From assembly GCA_973895155.1 (NCBI GenBank), contig OZ316896.1:22630001-22694000 (forward strand): DNA of 64,000 nucleotides, written 5' to 3'. Below are positions 1-11,009 of this stretch, in pieces (positions within the stretch are counted from its first letter, which is position 1; each line of letters starts with the position of its first letter). Source of the stretch: Marsupella aquatica. Its lineage: Eukaryota; Marchantiophyta. The notes under the pieces are model-generated. The model saw only the letters and a program-made list of their open reading frames with translations. It had not been told where the DNA came from and ran no database searches. The position numbers were made by a program, and so were the translations under genes.

Positions 1-16
1 AATTGTGCCAACTTAC

Positions 17-1892
17 CTCGTCTTCGTACTTTCCACGTGGCTATATCTGCTGGGATCAGTCCCTTCCCCATGATTGGCTCCAATATATCTGCAAGAACAC
101 CCTTCACATGCAGACCTGAGATTACCAACCAGGATATGGAAAGGATAACAATATCTATAATCCCTGTGTCCTTGAGAAACAGGACGCCTCTCTCTGAAGG
201 AATTCCGAATGGCCTGAGATTTCCACTTCAACAAAAAGGCCCAGGAGCCAAGAATGCGACTTCAGTGCTCAACAACTTGAAAGTAATGTCCCTGCAATGG
301 TGATTTGGTTCTTTTAATTGAGAACAAAGAACCAAATCACTTATGGCTGCAAAAGTGAACCTCGTAATAATAATCGTACGATACGAATGGCCAACATGTT
401 CGGTGAATAGGGTTTTGGGTCCAAGCAAGGAAATTATATTTCGACTCAAGAATTCATGGACCCCACATCACATTGTTGTGCGACACAATGATACATCCTA
501 ATCACTTCTTATGCAAATTCTTCATGCTTTGGCCAACAATTTCTTAACCAAAGAGGCAACCATTCAGGACCATTCTCTCAACCTCTACATAAGCTTGATG
601 GGCAGCAAGATATATGTTAGTCGGCTGGGCCATTTACGTAACTCTTCTTTAGTGTCTTATCTTGAAAGAGGTGTACTAGCAAAATGCTCTGGGGATTAAA
701 AAGCCAATAATACATCAACTCTAACAAATCAGCGGTTCGAACAGTTGATGAACATGCTGAAACTGTTGTCAAGTACTTCTTGAAAGAGTTAACCTTACGT
801 GGAGTACTCGTTCAGGACTACGAGTTCGAGGGTAGCAAGGGACAAACCTTATCATAGCCAAAGGCGTTCTCTCGAAGGATGTGCCTTGCAACGATAGGAT
901 CAGATACGACCACAAAAGCCTTGGGCCCAAAAGCCAGCTTGTAAACTGCACCATGCTGCAGTACAGTCTAGTCAGAAATCTAAAACATCTCCAAGTTGAC
1001 AATCTGGTCAGAAGTGGTCTAAACATCTCTCTGAACGAAGAGCGCAAAACTGTAGTCAATACGGTCACAGAAAGGTGCAAGAAAGTAAGAGACCTCCTGA
1101 CGAGAGAAGTAATAGGATTTTAGAAAAGGCATGACTGAAGACTTTCAGCTGATGTTAAGAGACAAATTTGAGTCGGCACCTTGTGTGGCGCATACGTACT
1201 TCAATAAACCAGTCGTAGAGAGCGAAAAATAGAGGCCGACCAAATAAATCTGAAACAGCTCCTTCTGCGACAGGCATATTCCCAGTGTTTCCTCCACTCA
1301 GTAGATTTGTAAACATATTGCTAGCATTGTCAAGAAATGTCCTTTCCTTCGCAGAGGTAGGCTTGTCCACAGTATTCAAGCTGTACACAAATGACAAACG
1401 ACAGTGCAATCCGCGGGATTTAGTTGCATTAACGTTCTAACGACACGAAATGAAAGCCATCCCTGGCGAAGATTTACGTTTCTATTCCATGGAGACTTAG
1501 TCTAAAAGCACATACTAGCCACACTAGTAGTTCTGCGATTCGAAGTCCTTCGTAAAATTGTGGATCGTATTCAATGTACTGATTAACTTCCCCTTCGATA
1601 AAATGTGAAAGAGGAAGAGTTAGAGTGACACCAAATTTCCGGAACGCACTAGTCAAGATTTTTTCCAGCACGGTAAGAGATGCCAGTGAGACATGCTTAT
1701 ACACGTCGAAGAAATTCCGCTCTTTCTACTTACGTACCAGGTAATGCGTCCGCGGCCTCGAGACGCTGATGATGAAAACGACCACCGGGAGAGCGCATTT
1801 CTGTCGGCAATGGAGGAGCAAGACGAGAGCCTGGGAGCTACTGCTGCAGCGCAATAGACGGATCCCACAGCTGCAGCTGACGCGAGTGCCAT
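17..1892 (-). CDS. CYP97B: CYP97B-like carotenoid-hydroxylase-type P450, 5' part (gene runs off the left edge)
   Basis: Four exons are visible on the minus strand: 1892-1738, 1380-1200, 955-848 and 101-17. All junctions are GT-AG and the phases match (155 and 181 nt sum to whole codons; exon 3 is 36 codons; exon 4 is 28 codons plus one base). The start at 1892 opens an Ala/Ser/Arg-rich leader of about 50 residues that looks like a plastid transit peptide. Exon 2 carries LDNASN, NLLSGG and [15 protein letters not shown]; exon 3 carries [16 protein letters not shown]; exon 4 carries [14 protein letters not shown] and an RRR ending. These are hallmarks of the CYP97 family, closest in my judgement to CYP97B. 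The family consists of plastid P450s acting on carotenoid rings; the exact substrate of CYP97B members is less settled. The I-helix, ExxR and haem-Cys regions lie outside the window, so intactness cannot be judged. Exon 4 reads DIATWK where many members have DLDTWK. Confidence 0.88.
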
Positions 1893-3491
1893 ATCTACAC
1901 CACCCTGATCACTAAATTGCAGGAGAAACGTCACACTTCACGCCCTATAGTAGCGCGCCCCACTTCAGAAATGAACCCCACCTTCAAAATGACGAATCCT
2001 TCAAATTGCGCGTTTTACAATTTCGAAATGCTTCAAACATCCCCCACCGTGTAACCAGAAAAAACTTATGGCGTTCACATCCCATTTCGTGAGTGCCATG
2101 TTAAACTTAAGGCGTTCACATCCCATTTCGTGAGTGCCATGAGGCTATTGAAATTTCCTGAAGTCAAATCATCCACAAGCACTACAGTGGAGACTTCCCA
2201 CCCAAATTTATGGCTAGAGAAAAAGATTTATTCGAAACTTCTGCTTCAAAAAGCAACCGAGCTCATAGACCAAGAGACACTATCATGTGACCGACACCAA
2301 GTTTGCTCACAGAGCAACACGTCTGAATAGCCGCCGGCAGCTAAGTGGATTGCTGTGTGGGTAGGAGACGAATCTCTCTGAACTAGTACAACAAGGAGTC
2401 GAGGCAAACGGCAACAAATCTGAGCTCTTCCCTCGCCGAGCTCGAGCTATGTAGCAATGCCAAGAAGAAAATTATCAGACCAAATTCAGCTCGCAATTTA
2501 AGCAGGCAACACTCCAAAGGGATTCACCCGAACGGTCTCTGTGTCATCGGCCCGCCACAATCATACCCTAAAGCTTCCAAGCACGTTGATCGCTTCTCAG
2601 CCTCTCTGTATCCCTCCGCCTGCTCACGAAACTCGAATTCCAGAGCTCCAAGATCCACACCCAACCTCCTTTCTCCGTCTCCGTCTCCGTCTCCCTAAGA
2701 GACACCGAATTCCGCCCCCAGCACCTGATTTCTCAATCTCTACAAACTCCTTCAGCATCCGCCGTTTCCGAGACGGAAAGAGACCAACAATTTGCCATCT
2801 CAAATGCTGAATGGCGCTCGAGACCACAGAGAACCAGTGGAGAGGAAGGGAGGAGAGACGCCGGAAACATCAATTCCAGAGCTCTCCTTTGCCCATTCAT
2901 GAATAGATTGAGTGAGAGAGGCGCAAGACGATCTTTCGAAGGAGGGCCCCGTCAGACGACCGAACAAGTTTCCTCCTCCTGCATGAGAAGAAGTTCTGGA
3001 GGTTCTCCATTAATTGGGATTTGGGACATTTAAGCGAGTGCAATGCGAGAGAGAGCTTCTTTGCAGCGAATCATGATTTGTTTCGTTATCCTCTACTGTA
3101 CTGTAGTTTGGATCAGGTACAGTCAGCACCTCTCTAAGTGCACAAATTGGTTTAGTGCAAGGGCATCCGGTTTTTCCTTTTTCGGCTGAACAAGGTACTA
3201 CAGGAAGGTACTAAAGTAAAATCTCCATGGGAGAGAAACGTACCAGCCACTCGTTTTATCTACTCATTAAGCACAGCCCAAAATTTTCAATTGTAAATCT
3301 GACGACCTTCGTCCGGAGCACAGAGTGGAGGGAGGAGTCACCAGGGAATTCTGTCACAGCAGAACGCCCTGGTCAGCCTGGGCCAGAATTCAAGATAACG
3401 CTCTCCATAGCTGGAGATCTCCAAACGAACGCCTGGGGAGACTCCCTCCTGGGAGGGCTTGACCCAACACAGAAAACAAAGTTAACTGGCT
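1893..3491. other. Intergenic region upstream of the CYP97B-like gene
   Basis: No convincing gene is seen. The stretch contains a 41-bp tandem duplication at 2062-2141 and a short (TCTCCG) microsatellite of nearly four units at 2672-2694. It also holds one copy of a segmental duplication (about 2150-2830) whose partner is at about 5360-5990. Open frames at 2541-2810 (+) and 2624-2827 (-) overlap each other within CT/GA-biased sequence, which argues against coding. Part of this stretch should serve as promoter and 5' UTR of the CYP97B-like gene, but no clear TATA box was picked out. Confidence 0.5.
2150..2830. repeat. Segmental duplication, left copy (partner about 5360-5990)
   Basis: The two stretches share long runs in the same orientation. 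Examples are the segments around 2236-2330 and 5380-5480 (ACTTCTGCTTCAAA..AGCAACC, then GTGACCGACACCA) and 2350-2440 with 5500-5590 (GGAGACGAATCTC, then GGCAACAAATC). Both copies carry the string CGAATTCCAGAGCTCC. They flank the GDSL esterase pseudogene, so the duplication may be part of an older tandem gene duplication. Identity is incomplete, with small indels throughout. Confidence 0.7.
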
Positions 3492-4610
3492 TTATTTGGC
3501 CAATTCCTGAGCTGGATGAATGTGATCATGCTCTGAAGGTTGTGAAAAGTCTTCCGGCATGGACTTCCAATGTAAAGAAGGTACCCAGTCAATGTGATTG
3601 GTGATTCGTTCATCAAATCAGAAAGCAGAACACTGCTCCCACTGGCACTTAGATGCATGCCATCACTGCAAACAAATTACAATGGAGCCATCCAAATATC
3701 AGCAAATAGAGAGTAGCCTCAGGGCTTGCCATTGCTTTAGCATCCAAGATTGCCAAACTCTAAAGCGCCATCCTGCATATTTCTCACCAGCAATGATGGA
3801 ATTGTGCAAAACCCATAGTGAGGGAGAAAAGAATGAATTCCACAAATTCTCAATACGTCTGTGCTGCTTCTTACGTCAGTCAGGAACTCCAGTCATCGCT
3901 TGATAGCTGAATCGCTGTCCATAAGTCTACAACACCAACCCCTGCTTCTGATGCGGCAGCTTTACATGCAGCAGCATACTGGCAAGCACGCTCATTAGTT
4001 CGATATGGATATTTTCGTGCGTTCTCGCCATGTTTGGCACTGCAAATAACATAACGACTGAGCATCTAAGAAATTTCTCTGAGCTCCAACATTGGTAAGA
4101 AGAGGAACGAATGAGCACTTGATAGGTACAAATCGGTCCCAGAAATTTTTTGAAAATGCGACGTGGACCTCAGATGCTTAATTCTGTTTTCCTCATGGAT
4201 GGGTGGTGCTGTGATCAGTACGACTTGAGTTGTGTCTGAAAGTCCCTGAAATCCAGTTACAAACACAAAAAGCATTTAGTCGACGAATCGGTAAAGCTGT
4301 ACCAGTTATACCAGTCATAGCATGTGAATTGCTCACTAAGATATTTGAGTGGAAATCCAAGACAGAGACAAGAGAGAGACCAACAACAGGAAGTACGGTA
4401 AAGCATCACAAAACATCCCACGTGAAGCTCAACATTCAAATAGGAAGCTATTTTGATTAGGCTCCCCTTAAACTCGTCGATAGGCACAGCTTGACCCTTG
4501 CCACTCGGGACAGGAACTGCAGCATCATTTGCACCAAAGAAAACCACGACGAGAGCCGGTTGGGTAGGCAGGTCCTGGAAGAAATGGCACAGTGCTATTC
4601 TGAATTTATC
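3492..4610 (-). pseudogene. GDSL/SGNH esterase pseudogene (IAH1-like / CPRD49-like)
   Basis: Four consecutive exons can be traced on the minus strand: 4610-4434 (VVVFFGANDAA, the SGNH block with the oxyanion Asn), 4245-4169 (VVLITAPPI), 4039-3875 (RTNERACQYAAACK and VVDLWTAIQ) and 3665-3492 (DGMHLSASG, HWKSMPEDF). Introns are GT-AG and phases match, although the 4168 donor is weak. The family hydrolyses small esters with a Ser-Asp-His triad. Here an in-frame TGA at 3882-3880 lies just before the DGMH block that supplies the catalytic Asp and His. A frameshift then separates DLMN from the HIDW..HWKSMP tail. The N-terminal exon with the GDS nucleophile was not found; a decayed GW..NFSR remnant may sit near 4850-4915. 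Together these argue for a dead gene. Confidence 0.8.
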
Positions 4611-4615
4611 CTGGA

Positions 4616-5359
4616 GATTTATTCGGTTGGGGATTTTCCAAGCACTTCACAATTATAACGCGCTCCTTTCTTTTCCTGCTTTGTCCATTGAGTCTTTGCT
4701 GGAATGGTGAGTTCAACATATTAAGCAATCTAACACCTCTCTCAGTACCTCAGACAACTGCTGAACCCCTCCTTCAGGCGCATGACGCAACTGAATGCCA
4801 CTTGATCCCATCTACGCAACTGAATGCCACTTGATCTCGTGGTGAAGCTGACCTTTAGCAATGTCAGCATACGCTGTCTTTTGAACTCGCGAAAAGTTAT
4901 GTCTCCAGCCAACAACTCTTCCTAATTTCCGTATGTCCTTTTCTTATGATCTGGGGATACCTCAGTACTGACAATCGCTGTCCATGGAGACTCTGGAAAC
5001 CTACTTTAAGATGCCTTCGTTGTTTCAATAATTTGTTAACCTTAAACAGTGAACTATGCTTTGGAGAGGTGACTTTCCTGACGGTCCAAGCGTTTGGAAT
5101 CTATGGCTTACAAAGCTCCTATTCTGCACCCGCGTCGAAGGGCTTCACCTCGAGGCTGATGATGCTTCCCATCTGATGCTCGTGAGGTAGCTACAGAGAA
5201 GTAGCTTAGATTATTGTCATCGGGATTACAGCAGAGTATCTTTGAACGTCTTTTATTCTATTATCACAAGCTAATTCAATCCACCGAATGCATGAGTTTA
5301 TAGGATCCTCGATATCCTAAATGAATTTATGCTGAAGACTTATTCAGATCGTTTGATAG
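4616..5359. other. Region upstream of the GDSL pseudogene
   Basis: No complete gene is visible. A short tandem duplication containing CAACTGAATGCCACTTGATC lies at about 4785-4840. The minus-strand frame around 4850-4915 may be a decayed N-terminal exon of the esterase. A plus-strand open stretch at about 5050-5190 reads plausibly as protein but was not recognised. Confidence 0.35.
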
Positions 5360-5990
5360 CAGATCTTACGTGATGCAAACTTCTGCTTCAAATAGCAACC
5401 GATATCATAGACCGAGATACACTATCGTGTGACCGACACCAGAATTGCTCACAGATGGGCTCACAGAGCAACGCGTCTGAAAAGCAACGGGCAGCTAACT
5501 TGATTGCTTTGTGGGGAGGAGACGAATCTCACTGAGCTTCTACAGACAAGACGTCGGGGTAGACGGCAACAAATCCAAGACCCGTCCCTCGCCAACCTCG
5601 AGATATCTAGCATTCCCCAAAAAGACCATCATTATGCCATTCAAGTCGCAATCCAAGCAAGCAACACTCGAAGGGGATTCACGCAACCCACAAACCCCTA
5701 AATCCCCTGCGGCCCTCGAATTTCTCTCTCACCTGGTGGAGCTGCCATTCCCAATTCCGGACAACGATCTCTCTGTCAACTAAACCTTCCCAGCTGAATC
5801 GCTCTCCTCCTGCTCACGGATCCTCGAATTCCAGAGCTCCCAGATTCACAGCCAGAATTCTCTCTCTCGACGCAGAAGCGAATTCCGGCCCCAACCACCT
5901 CAACTCTCCAATCTCTGCAAACTGCTTCAGCAGCTGCCGTTTTCGAGACCGGAAGAGACCAATTTGCCACCACAATGATCGCTCCACGAA
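5360..5990. repeat. Segmental duplication, right copy
   Basis: Same-orientation partner of 2150-2830. It includes the ACTTCTGCTTCAAA, GTGACCGACACCA and GGAGACGAATCTC blocks. Open frames here (5511-5783 plus, 5814-6173 minus) overlap one another and show no recognised domain, so I do not call them genes. Confidence 0.7.
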
Positions 5991-6283
5991 ATGCCTGATC
6001 CTCCGCTGCATAGCAATGTCGGAAAGAAACGAATATGTATACCTCCTGTTTTCTTGGTCAGCCATTGTGAGAAATTTCGTTCCACAACCCTGACCCAAAC
6101 CCAACTTGACAAACTGTACCATGGGGGGTACCAAGGGGGGTAATTTTAAGTGCAAATTTTCGCCAAATTCCATCTCCCCAAAAATGTTCCGCCAGTTTTG
6201 GCTAATATTTGCTAAATGTTTTCAACACCATTAGCCACACTTCCACCAAATCATGGACCCCAATAGCCAGAATCAAATGGTCC

Positions 6284-6633
6284 TCCTTAAAATCTAGGGG
6301 TATCTGACAGTCATGATTTAATTCAGTAAAATCTGATAGTGCTCCTTAAAATCTAGGGGTATCTGACAGTCATGATTTAATTCAGTAAAATCTGATAGTG
6401 CTCCTTAAAATCTAGGGGTATCTGACAGTCATGATTTAATTCAGTAAAATCTGATAGTGCTCCTTAAAATCTAGGGGTATTTGACAGTCATGATTTAATT
6501 CAGTAAAATCTGATAGTGCTCCTTAAAATCTAGGGGTATCTGACAGTCATGATTTAATTCAGTAAAATCTGATAGTGCTCCTTAAAATCTAGGGGTATCT
6601 GACACTCATGATTTAATTCAGTAAAATCTGATA
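6284..6633. repeat. 59-bp minisatellite, six units
   Basis: A perfect 59-bp period starts at 6284, 6343, 6402, 6461, 6520 and 6579; the last unit is truncated at about 6633. Each unit begins TCCTTAAAATCTAGGGG and ends CTGATAGTGC. Only two point variants were noticed (TTGACAG in unit 4, GACACTC in unit 6), so the array is young or homogenised. The array sits between two 15-bp direct repeats (GGTACCAAGGGGGGT at 6127-6141 and 6718-6732). Confidence 0.97.
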
Positions 6634-6732
6634 GAGAACATTCCTAGCATCTCCTCCCTTAGAGAAGCAAACATTGGCCACATTGGCTAAAAACAAAAAA
6701 CCTCAAAAAAATATCCTGGTACCAAGGGGGGT

Positions 6733-7590
6733 GCAAAATTTTCGGGTGTACAGTGAAGTTGTGGCCACTGCCAAAAACCTTGGCTTTATGGAACCTGACC
6801 CAATAGATGATCCATATGACTTTCACATCTGACGCTATCACAAGGGTTTTAATTTGCCTTACAAACAGTAGAAAAGATGTCTATAGCAAGCGGAGGGAGA
6901 AGTGGTACACATTGTTCGGGAGGACTCGATGGTTTTTATGAAAATACCACAATTCTCAAGCTAGGAAAGTCAGAAACTGGAATGTAACGATCCAATGTAA
7001 GTCTCGATCACATCAGTATGTTATTCATTCAAAACAAGCCAAACGCAATAATGGAGTGATTGGAGCCAGCTGTGACTATTGTTACCATACCCAAATCCCA
7101 CAAAACAGACTCTCATGTAGAACCTCAGCGTCTCACCGGCACCATCTTCCTTGTTCTTCACCCAGAAGTGTAGTACATCGCTACGTTCCCACCAAGACTA
7201 GCTAAAGAGCCACAATAAAGGTTCTTGTTTAGAATTGCAAATTGTCTTTCACTACCATCTCTGGCCTTCCCCTCTAGATTTGCACGGCATGGATAGTTTC
7301 CCACCAAAACCTCAGTACAATACGATTTGGGAGCAGATTCAGTACAAACCAAGATCCTCTGAAACAAGCTTGGATTCTACTTCAATTCCCTTTCAAGCAA
7401 AGTCATAGTCCCTATCAATGAATTAGATATTAAGTTTCACCCCACCCTTGCCTCTCTATTCCCAAGTGCCCTCATTGCCCTCTGATAGTGCCCCCTCCCC
7501 GTGCCCCAACTTACACCAGAAAAAATAAGGTGGTAGTCTAAGAAAACTTATGTAGAAAATAGCAGGCCAGTTTTAACACATCACTGTTTG
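6733..7590. other. Intergenic, with a possible unidentified coding remnant on the minus strand
   Basis: A minus-strand frame at 7367-7158 encodes about 69 residues with several Cys (CTESAPKSYC, NYPCRANLEG, LYCGSLASL). An adjacent, frame-shifted stretch continues to about 7060 with a protein-like composition (FWVKNKEDGAGETLRFYM). This could be a decayed gene or a spliced exon pair. I do not recognise the family. The remainder holds nothing identifiable. Confidence 0.25.
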
Positions 7591-7599
7591 AATTTATAG

Positions 7600-8440
7600 G
7601 TGACATAAATTTGTTTGGGGACATCTCATTACTGAAATAGTGTTAGTGTCTCTCAAGTTTTAAAGACACACCCATCCACATTATAAGTCGACTCATCAGA
7701 ACCATCAACGAGACTGACCACAAAGATTGTTCAAGCTGTGCTTCACTGATCATGCACTCTGTACTAGATGGCTCTTGATTGGTAAAAATTCATGAGAACA
7801 CAAGTGCTCGACAATATATTTATTGGCTTACTTACCACGTATATGAGTCTGAGCAGAAACTTCCATGAGACTGAATTCGACAGTAAAAATCTATGATAAC
7901 ACAAGTATCTGATAGATTATTTATTTATTGGTCTGTTTACAAAGAAATGAAACTGAACAGAAACATCGATGAGACTGAAGTCGAAAACTGCTCAATCTGA
8001 GTTTCACAGTATTATGGACAGAATTGATAAAAAGCTCCATGGATATATAGAGAACACAAGTAATCGATGGATCAAAAAACATTTCATTGGTTTGCTTACA
8101 ATTACCACACAAAATGATCAGAAGTTAACATCCATGAGACTGAACTCGAAAGACTGGTCAATCTAAGTTCACGGTATGCACTCACTTGATCAAAATCTCC
8201 AAACATCCACCAGACTAAATTCGAAAGACTGGTCAATCTGAGTTTGAAGTTATGCATTCACTTGAATGTTAAAAATCTCTATTAGCACACAAATGATAAA
8301 AAATATCTCACGCATTTATTCTTTTGTTTACAAAGAAACAAACCTCATGCTGATCTACGTAAATCTCATCAGCCAGGAACTCTAATTTGTTCCAGCAACT
8401 ATAGAACTAGCTGTCTTGACAAAGCAGGAGGATAAGTTCC
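7600..8440. repeat. Degenerate satellite array, 3' flank of F-box unit A
   Basis: Irregular tandem monomers of roughly 75-165 bp recur. Each is built from the blocks GAGACTGAATTCGAAAGACT, GGTCAATCTGAGTTTCAC, ACTCACTTGA..AAAATCTCC, GAACACAAGTGATGG and TTGTTTACAAAGAAA. Monomer starts are visible near 7868, 7971, 8133 and 8213. The same family occurs beside every other F-box unit in the window (14.3-14.7, 22.3-22.8, 23.5-24.2, 39.7-40.0, 45.6-45.95 and 52.8-53.5 kb). Confidence 0.8.
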
Positions 8441-8504
8441 CAGTGGCCTATTTAAAGAACAATGTACTGTCTTGAATATTGGCCCTAACTTGTGTAACAG
8501 CTAC

Positions 8505-9851
8505 TCAAACTCGAAGAATATGCAAGAAATTAGACTTCAGACCACCAAAGGAAAGAGAATATAGAACTCTCTCCCACACAATATCTTGGTCGTTGACACC
8601 GAACCCTGAGCCTCTAAGAAGAGCAACTACCAGGTCTCCATCTTGGTCACTTTCAACGCGCCTTCCAATATACTGATACTCATACCAATAATCGACTGCT
8701 ACAAGCTGGTCATCCACCGCTAAAACTGCAAGTGGCTTACTTTCTGTAGTGTATGGGGTCCAATAATTTCTCTTTCGCTGTTTAATATGATGCAAACGCG
8801 TGCTGACATCTTGTTGAAGGTCAAGTTGAAAAACAGCAGACCCTGTGATGGCATGTAATTTCCCCTCTACAGCGAACATTGTCTTACGAATCCAGCCATC
8901 AAGATCCATTCCTGCAGGATTGTTGGGTACCTGGTTGGGCAGTCTTCTCCACTTGCCCGTTGTAGGGTTGTAAATCTCGAGAACATCTGCAGGGAATCCA
9001 AATACATGCAAATTCTGAAGTTGTAGGTTGAAGTTCCAGAACCCATTACGGAAAAACACTCCCCCATACACCAGAAGCTCCTTTTCGACAATGGCAACTT
9101 CGTGACCTTTCCGCTGAGTTAGCATTGGCATAAGCTCAGTCCAAGCATCTACTTTGGGGTCATACATCTCTGTGCCAGGAACGGTTGTAAGACCAGAAGA
9201 TTTAGAACCACCGCATACATAAATTTTCCCGTCTATAGTGCCACACCCAAAACTACACCTAGCTGTGTACATACTAGCGCATTTTTCCCAAGTCTGCGCC
9301 AATCCAGCCACATCAAACATATATACGTCGGCTTGGCTCAGAGGATAGTTAGTAGAATTCGGGGTAGAATTGTTCTCTCCCGTGTTCTTCAACCCTCCCA
9401 AAATATATATTCTGCCATCCAAGGTTGTGCATTGGCAGAAATCTGGAATTCCGCTCTTGACATCTGGAATGGGAGGAAGCTGACGACAAGCGCCTGTTTG
9501 CAGGCTATACAGAGCGATCCCAGTCTTGTTCTCAGAAACAGACAGAGCGTAGTTGACGACAACAAACGCTTCTGTCGAGTGGAACCGAGTTCTCTCGTCA
9601 TGAATTTCATGACTTCGAACTGCTCGTTGCCAAGCACGGCTCACTGATGAGAGAACCCCCACTGAGCTCCATGACAACTTCGGGGTTATCATCCGTACTG
9701 TGAGGTCGTGCGGAATGCCAGGAAGCAGTCTCTTGCTGCCATTTTCGTCCGTGATTGCTGGTGTGGATGAGCTCCCTTCAAGTGCAGCACGCTGTTGTTT
9801 GTCTCTCTCTCTCTTCAGTTTCTCCGCTTTCAGCCTGCCCAGGTGAAACAT
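8505..9851 (-). CDS. F-box/kelch-repeat protein, unit A (intact)
   Basis: 448 residues in a single coding exon. A basic, Lys/Arg/Gln-rich N-terminus (about 1-25) is followed by an F-box at about 42-83 (LLPGIPHDLTVRMI..LSSVSRAWQRAV). Kelch-type blades follow at about 112-154 (DGRIYILGG), 172-215 (DGKIYVCGG), 227-264 (LLVYGG) and 291-336 (IYNPTTGKWRRL..KLHAITG), with a tryptophan-rich C-terminal part. F-box proteins bind SKP1 and bring targets to an SCF ubiquitin ligase; the kelch propeller usually selects the substrate. Target unknown. The start at 9851 is preferred over the upstream Met at 9950. The MFHL start is shared by all copies, unit B has an in-frame stop just upstream, and a probable 5' UTR splice acceptor at about 9908 would exclude the upstream Met. 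Confidence 0.92.
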   Translation of the reverse strand: MFHLGRLKAEKLKRERDKQQRAALEGSSSTPAITDENGSKRLLPGIPHDLTVRMITPKLSWSSVGVLSSVSRAWQRAVRSHEIHDERTRFHSTEAFVVVNYALSVSENKTGIALYSLQTGACRQLPPIPDVKSGIPDFCQCTTLDGRIYILGGLKNTGENNSTPNSTNYPLSQADVYMFDVAGLAQTWEKCASMYTARCSFGCGTIDGKIYVCGGSKSSGLTTVPGTEMYDPKVDAWTELMPMLTQRKGHEVAIVEKELLVYGGVFFRNGFWNFNLQLQNLHVFGFPADVLEIYNPTTGKWRRLPNQVPNNPAGMDLDGWIRKTMFAVEGKLHAITGSAVFQLDLQQDVSTRLHHIKQRKRNYWTPYTTESKPLAVLAVDDQLVAVDYWYEYQYIGRRVESDQDGDLVVALLRGSGFGVNDQDIVWERVLYSLSFGGLKSNFLHILRV

Positions 9852-10904
9852 CTTCGATACTGATGTAAACTTAGCGTTCTGCAGATTTCTCCGCCCGCAA
9901 TTGCTGCCTGGAGACTGAAGACGATCGATGCCCGCTTGCTTGCTGCGCACTTGGGGAAGTCTCGACAGTGTCTATTCCCCCGCGAGTGCGCACCTACAAC
10001 CCAGTACGAATCGGGGTAATCACCCGTTGGTACAACTACTGCCCTCGCCGATTGCAGAAAAGTACCGACGTTACAGGTTCAGAAGAGCGACGACGTTCTT
10101 CGATAAATCTCCTGCTTGTTGGATATCTCAACTCAGGATGATATCTGCTACATGAACAACAGGTCAGTCAGATGTATTGACGAACGGGAGGTATGACTTG
10201 AACGAGCGAAGCCTGAACAAGGTGTTAGAGTATCAACGAATCCATATATATCCTGAACTTACGTGTGAGAATCGATCGATCTGCCATGCTGCCCAGAACA
10301 TTCTAGAGCAAAGCTGCGATGGTATCAACCAATCCATCTCCTGAACGTATGATAATTTCGCCATGCCGCCGACATGATTCTACTTGGGAATGTTAGAATC
10401 AGGTTCCTAGCGATTGAACGCAGACCTCAGATCGATATGCGGAATACGTAAGTGGTCTGCAACCTTTCGGAGTGGCAGCAACGGATGGAGAGAGGAGAAT
10501 TCTGAGCGCACGTCTTGATGGCACTAAACGAGGAGAATGGAAAATATATGGCATCGATCTGTATTCTTAGTGCTCGGCAAATTAACCACCTGGACAGTCA
10601 ATTTGGTATCGAATAAACGGGTTACTACCAAATTGATTGCCAGCGTCAGGCGTTAGAATCGAAGGTTGTGTCGAATTCCTTGGTTGACGGTAATTCTTTG
10701 CATCATTTCGATTAGCAGCATTCAAACTAGCTCGAAGACTCTGAGCAATAGACATCATACCGTAGCTGACAAGACAAAAGGAAAACAAGCGAGCCAGTAA
10801 TGTGAATGTGATTTGGTCATCCGTCGGCTCATCTCTGCAACACTAAACCAACAAAGGTGGTAGCATAACTCGGTTACCGACGGACAAAACACAGAGATAC
10901 TCAC
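9852..10904 (-). other. 5' UTR and probable 5' UTR intron of unit A
   Basis: On the minus strand a GTGAGT donor (forward 10904-10899) follows a short non-coding first exon. A CAG/GCAGCA acceptor lies at about 9908-9907, 56 bases before the ATG. The same donor and acceptor contexts recur at matching places in units C and D, and the donor also in B, which supports a conserved leader intron of about 1 kb. No coding potential is seen inside it. Confidence 0.6.
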
Positions 10905-11001
10905 AAATAAATTTATTTGAAGCAGTGAAGATCACACAGACTGACTTTTCGGCAGTGAGAACTGAGTCCATAAAGCGATAGTGGCAAGAATGCGGAAGTA
11001 G

Positions 11002-11009
11002 CTTATATA
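11002..11009 (-). promoter_or_regulatory. TATA box of F-box unit A
   Basis: TATATAAG on the minus strand lies about 100 bases upstream of the conserved 5' UTR donor. Counterparts at the same relative position are TATAAAAA in unit B (17399-17406), TATAAAG in unit C (26571-26577) and TATAAAG in unit D (37295-37301). Confidence 0.65.

Noticed and set aside
2541-2827. Overlapping open frames on both strands at 2.5-2.8 kb and their partners at 5.5-6.2 kb
   Set aside because: They overlap each other in CT/GA-biased duplicated DNA and have no domain; probably open by composition.
6284-6633. CRISPR-like direct repeats
   Set aside because: Units are directly adjacent with no variable spacers, and the genome is eukaryotic; it is a minisatellite.
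9852-9950. Upstream Met at 9950 as start of F-box unit A
   Set aside because: It lies upstream of the probable 5' UTR splice acceptor, and the extension is not shared by unit B, which has an in-frame stop there.
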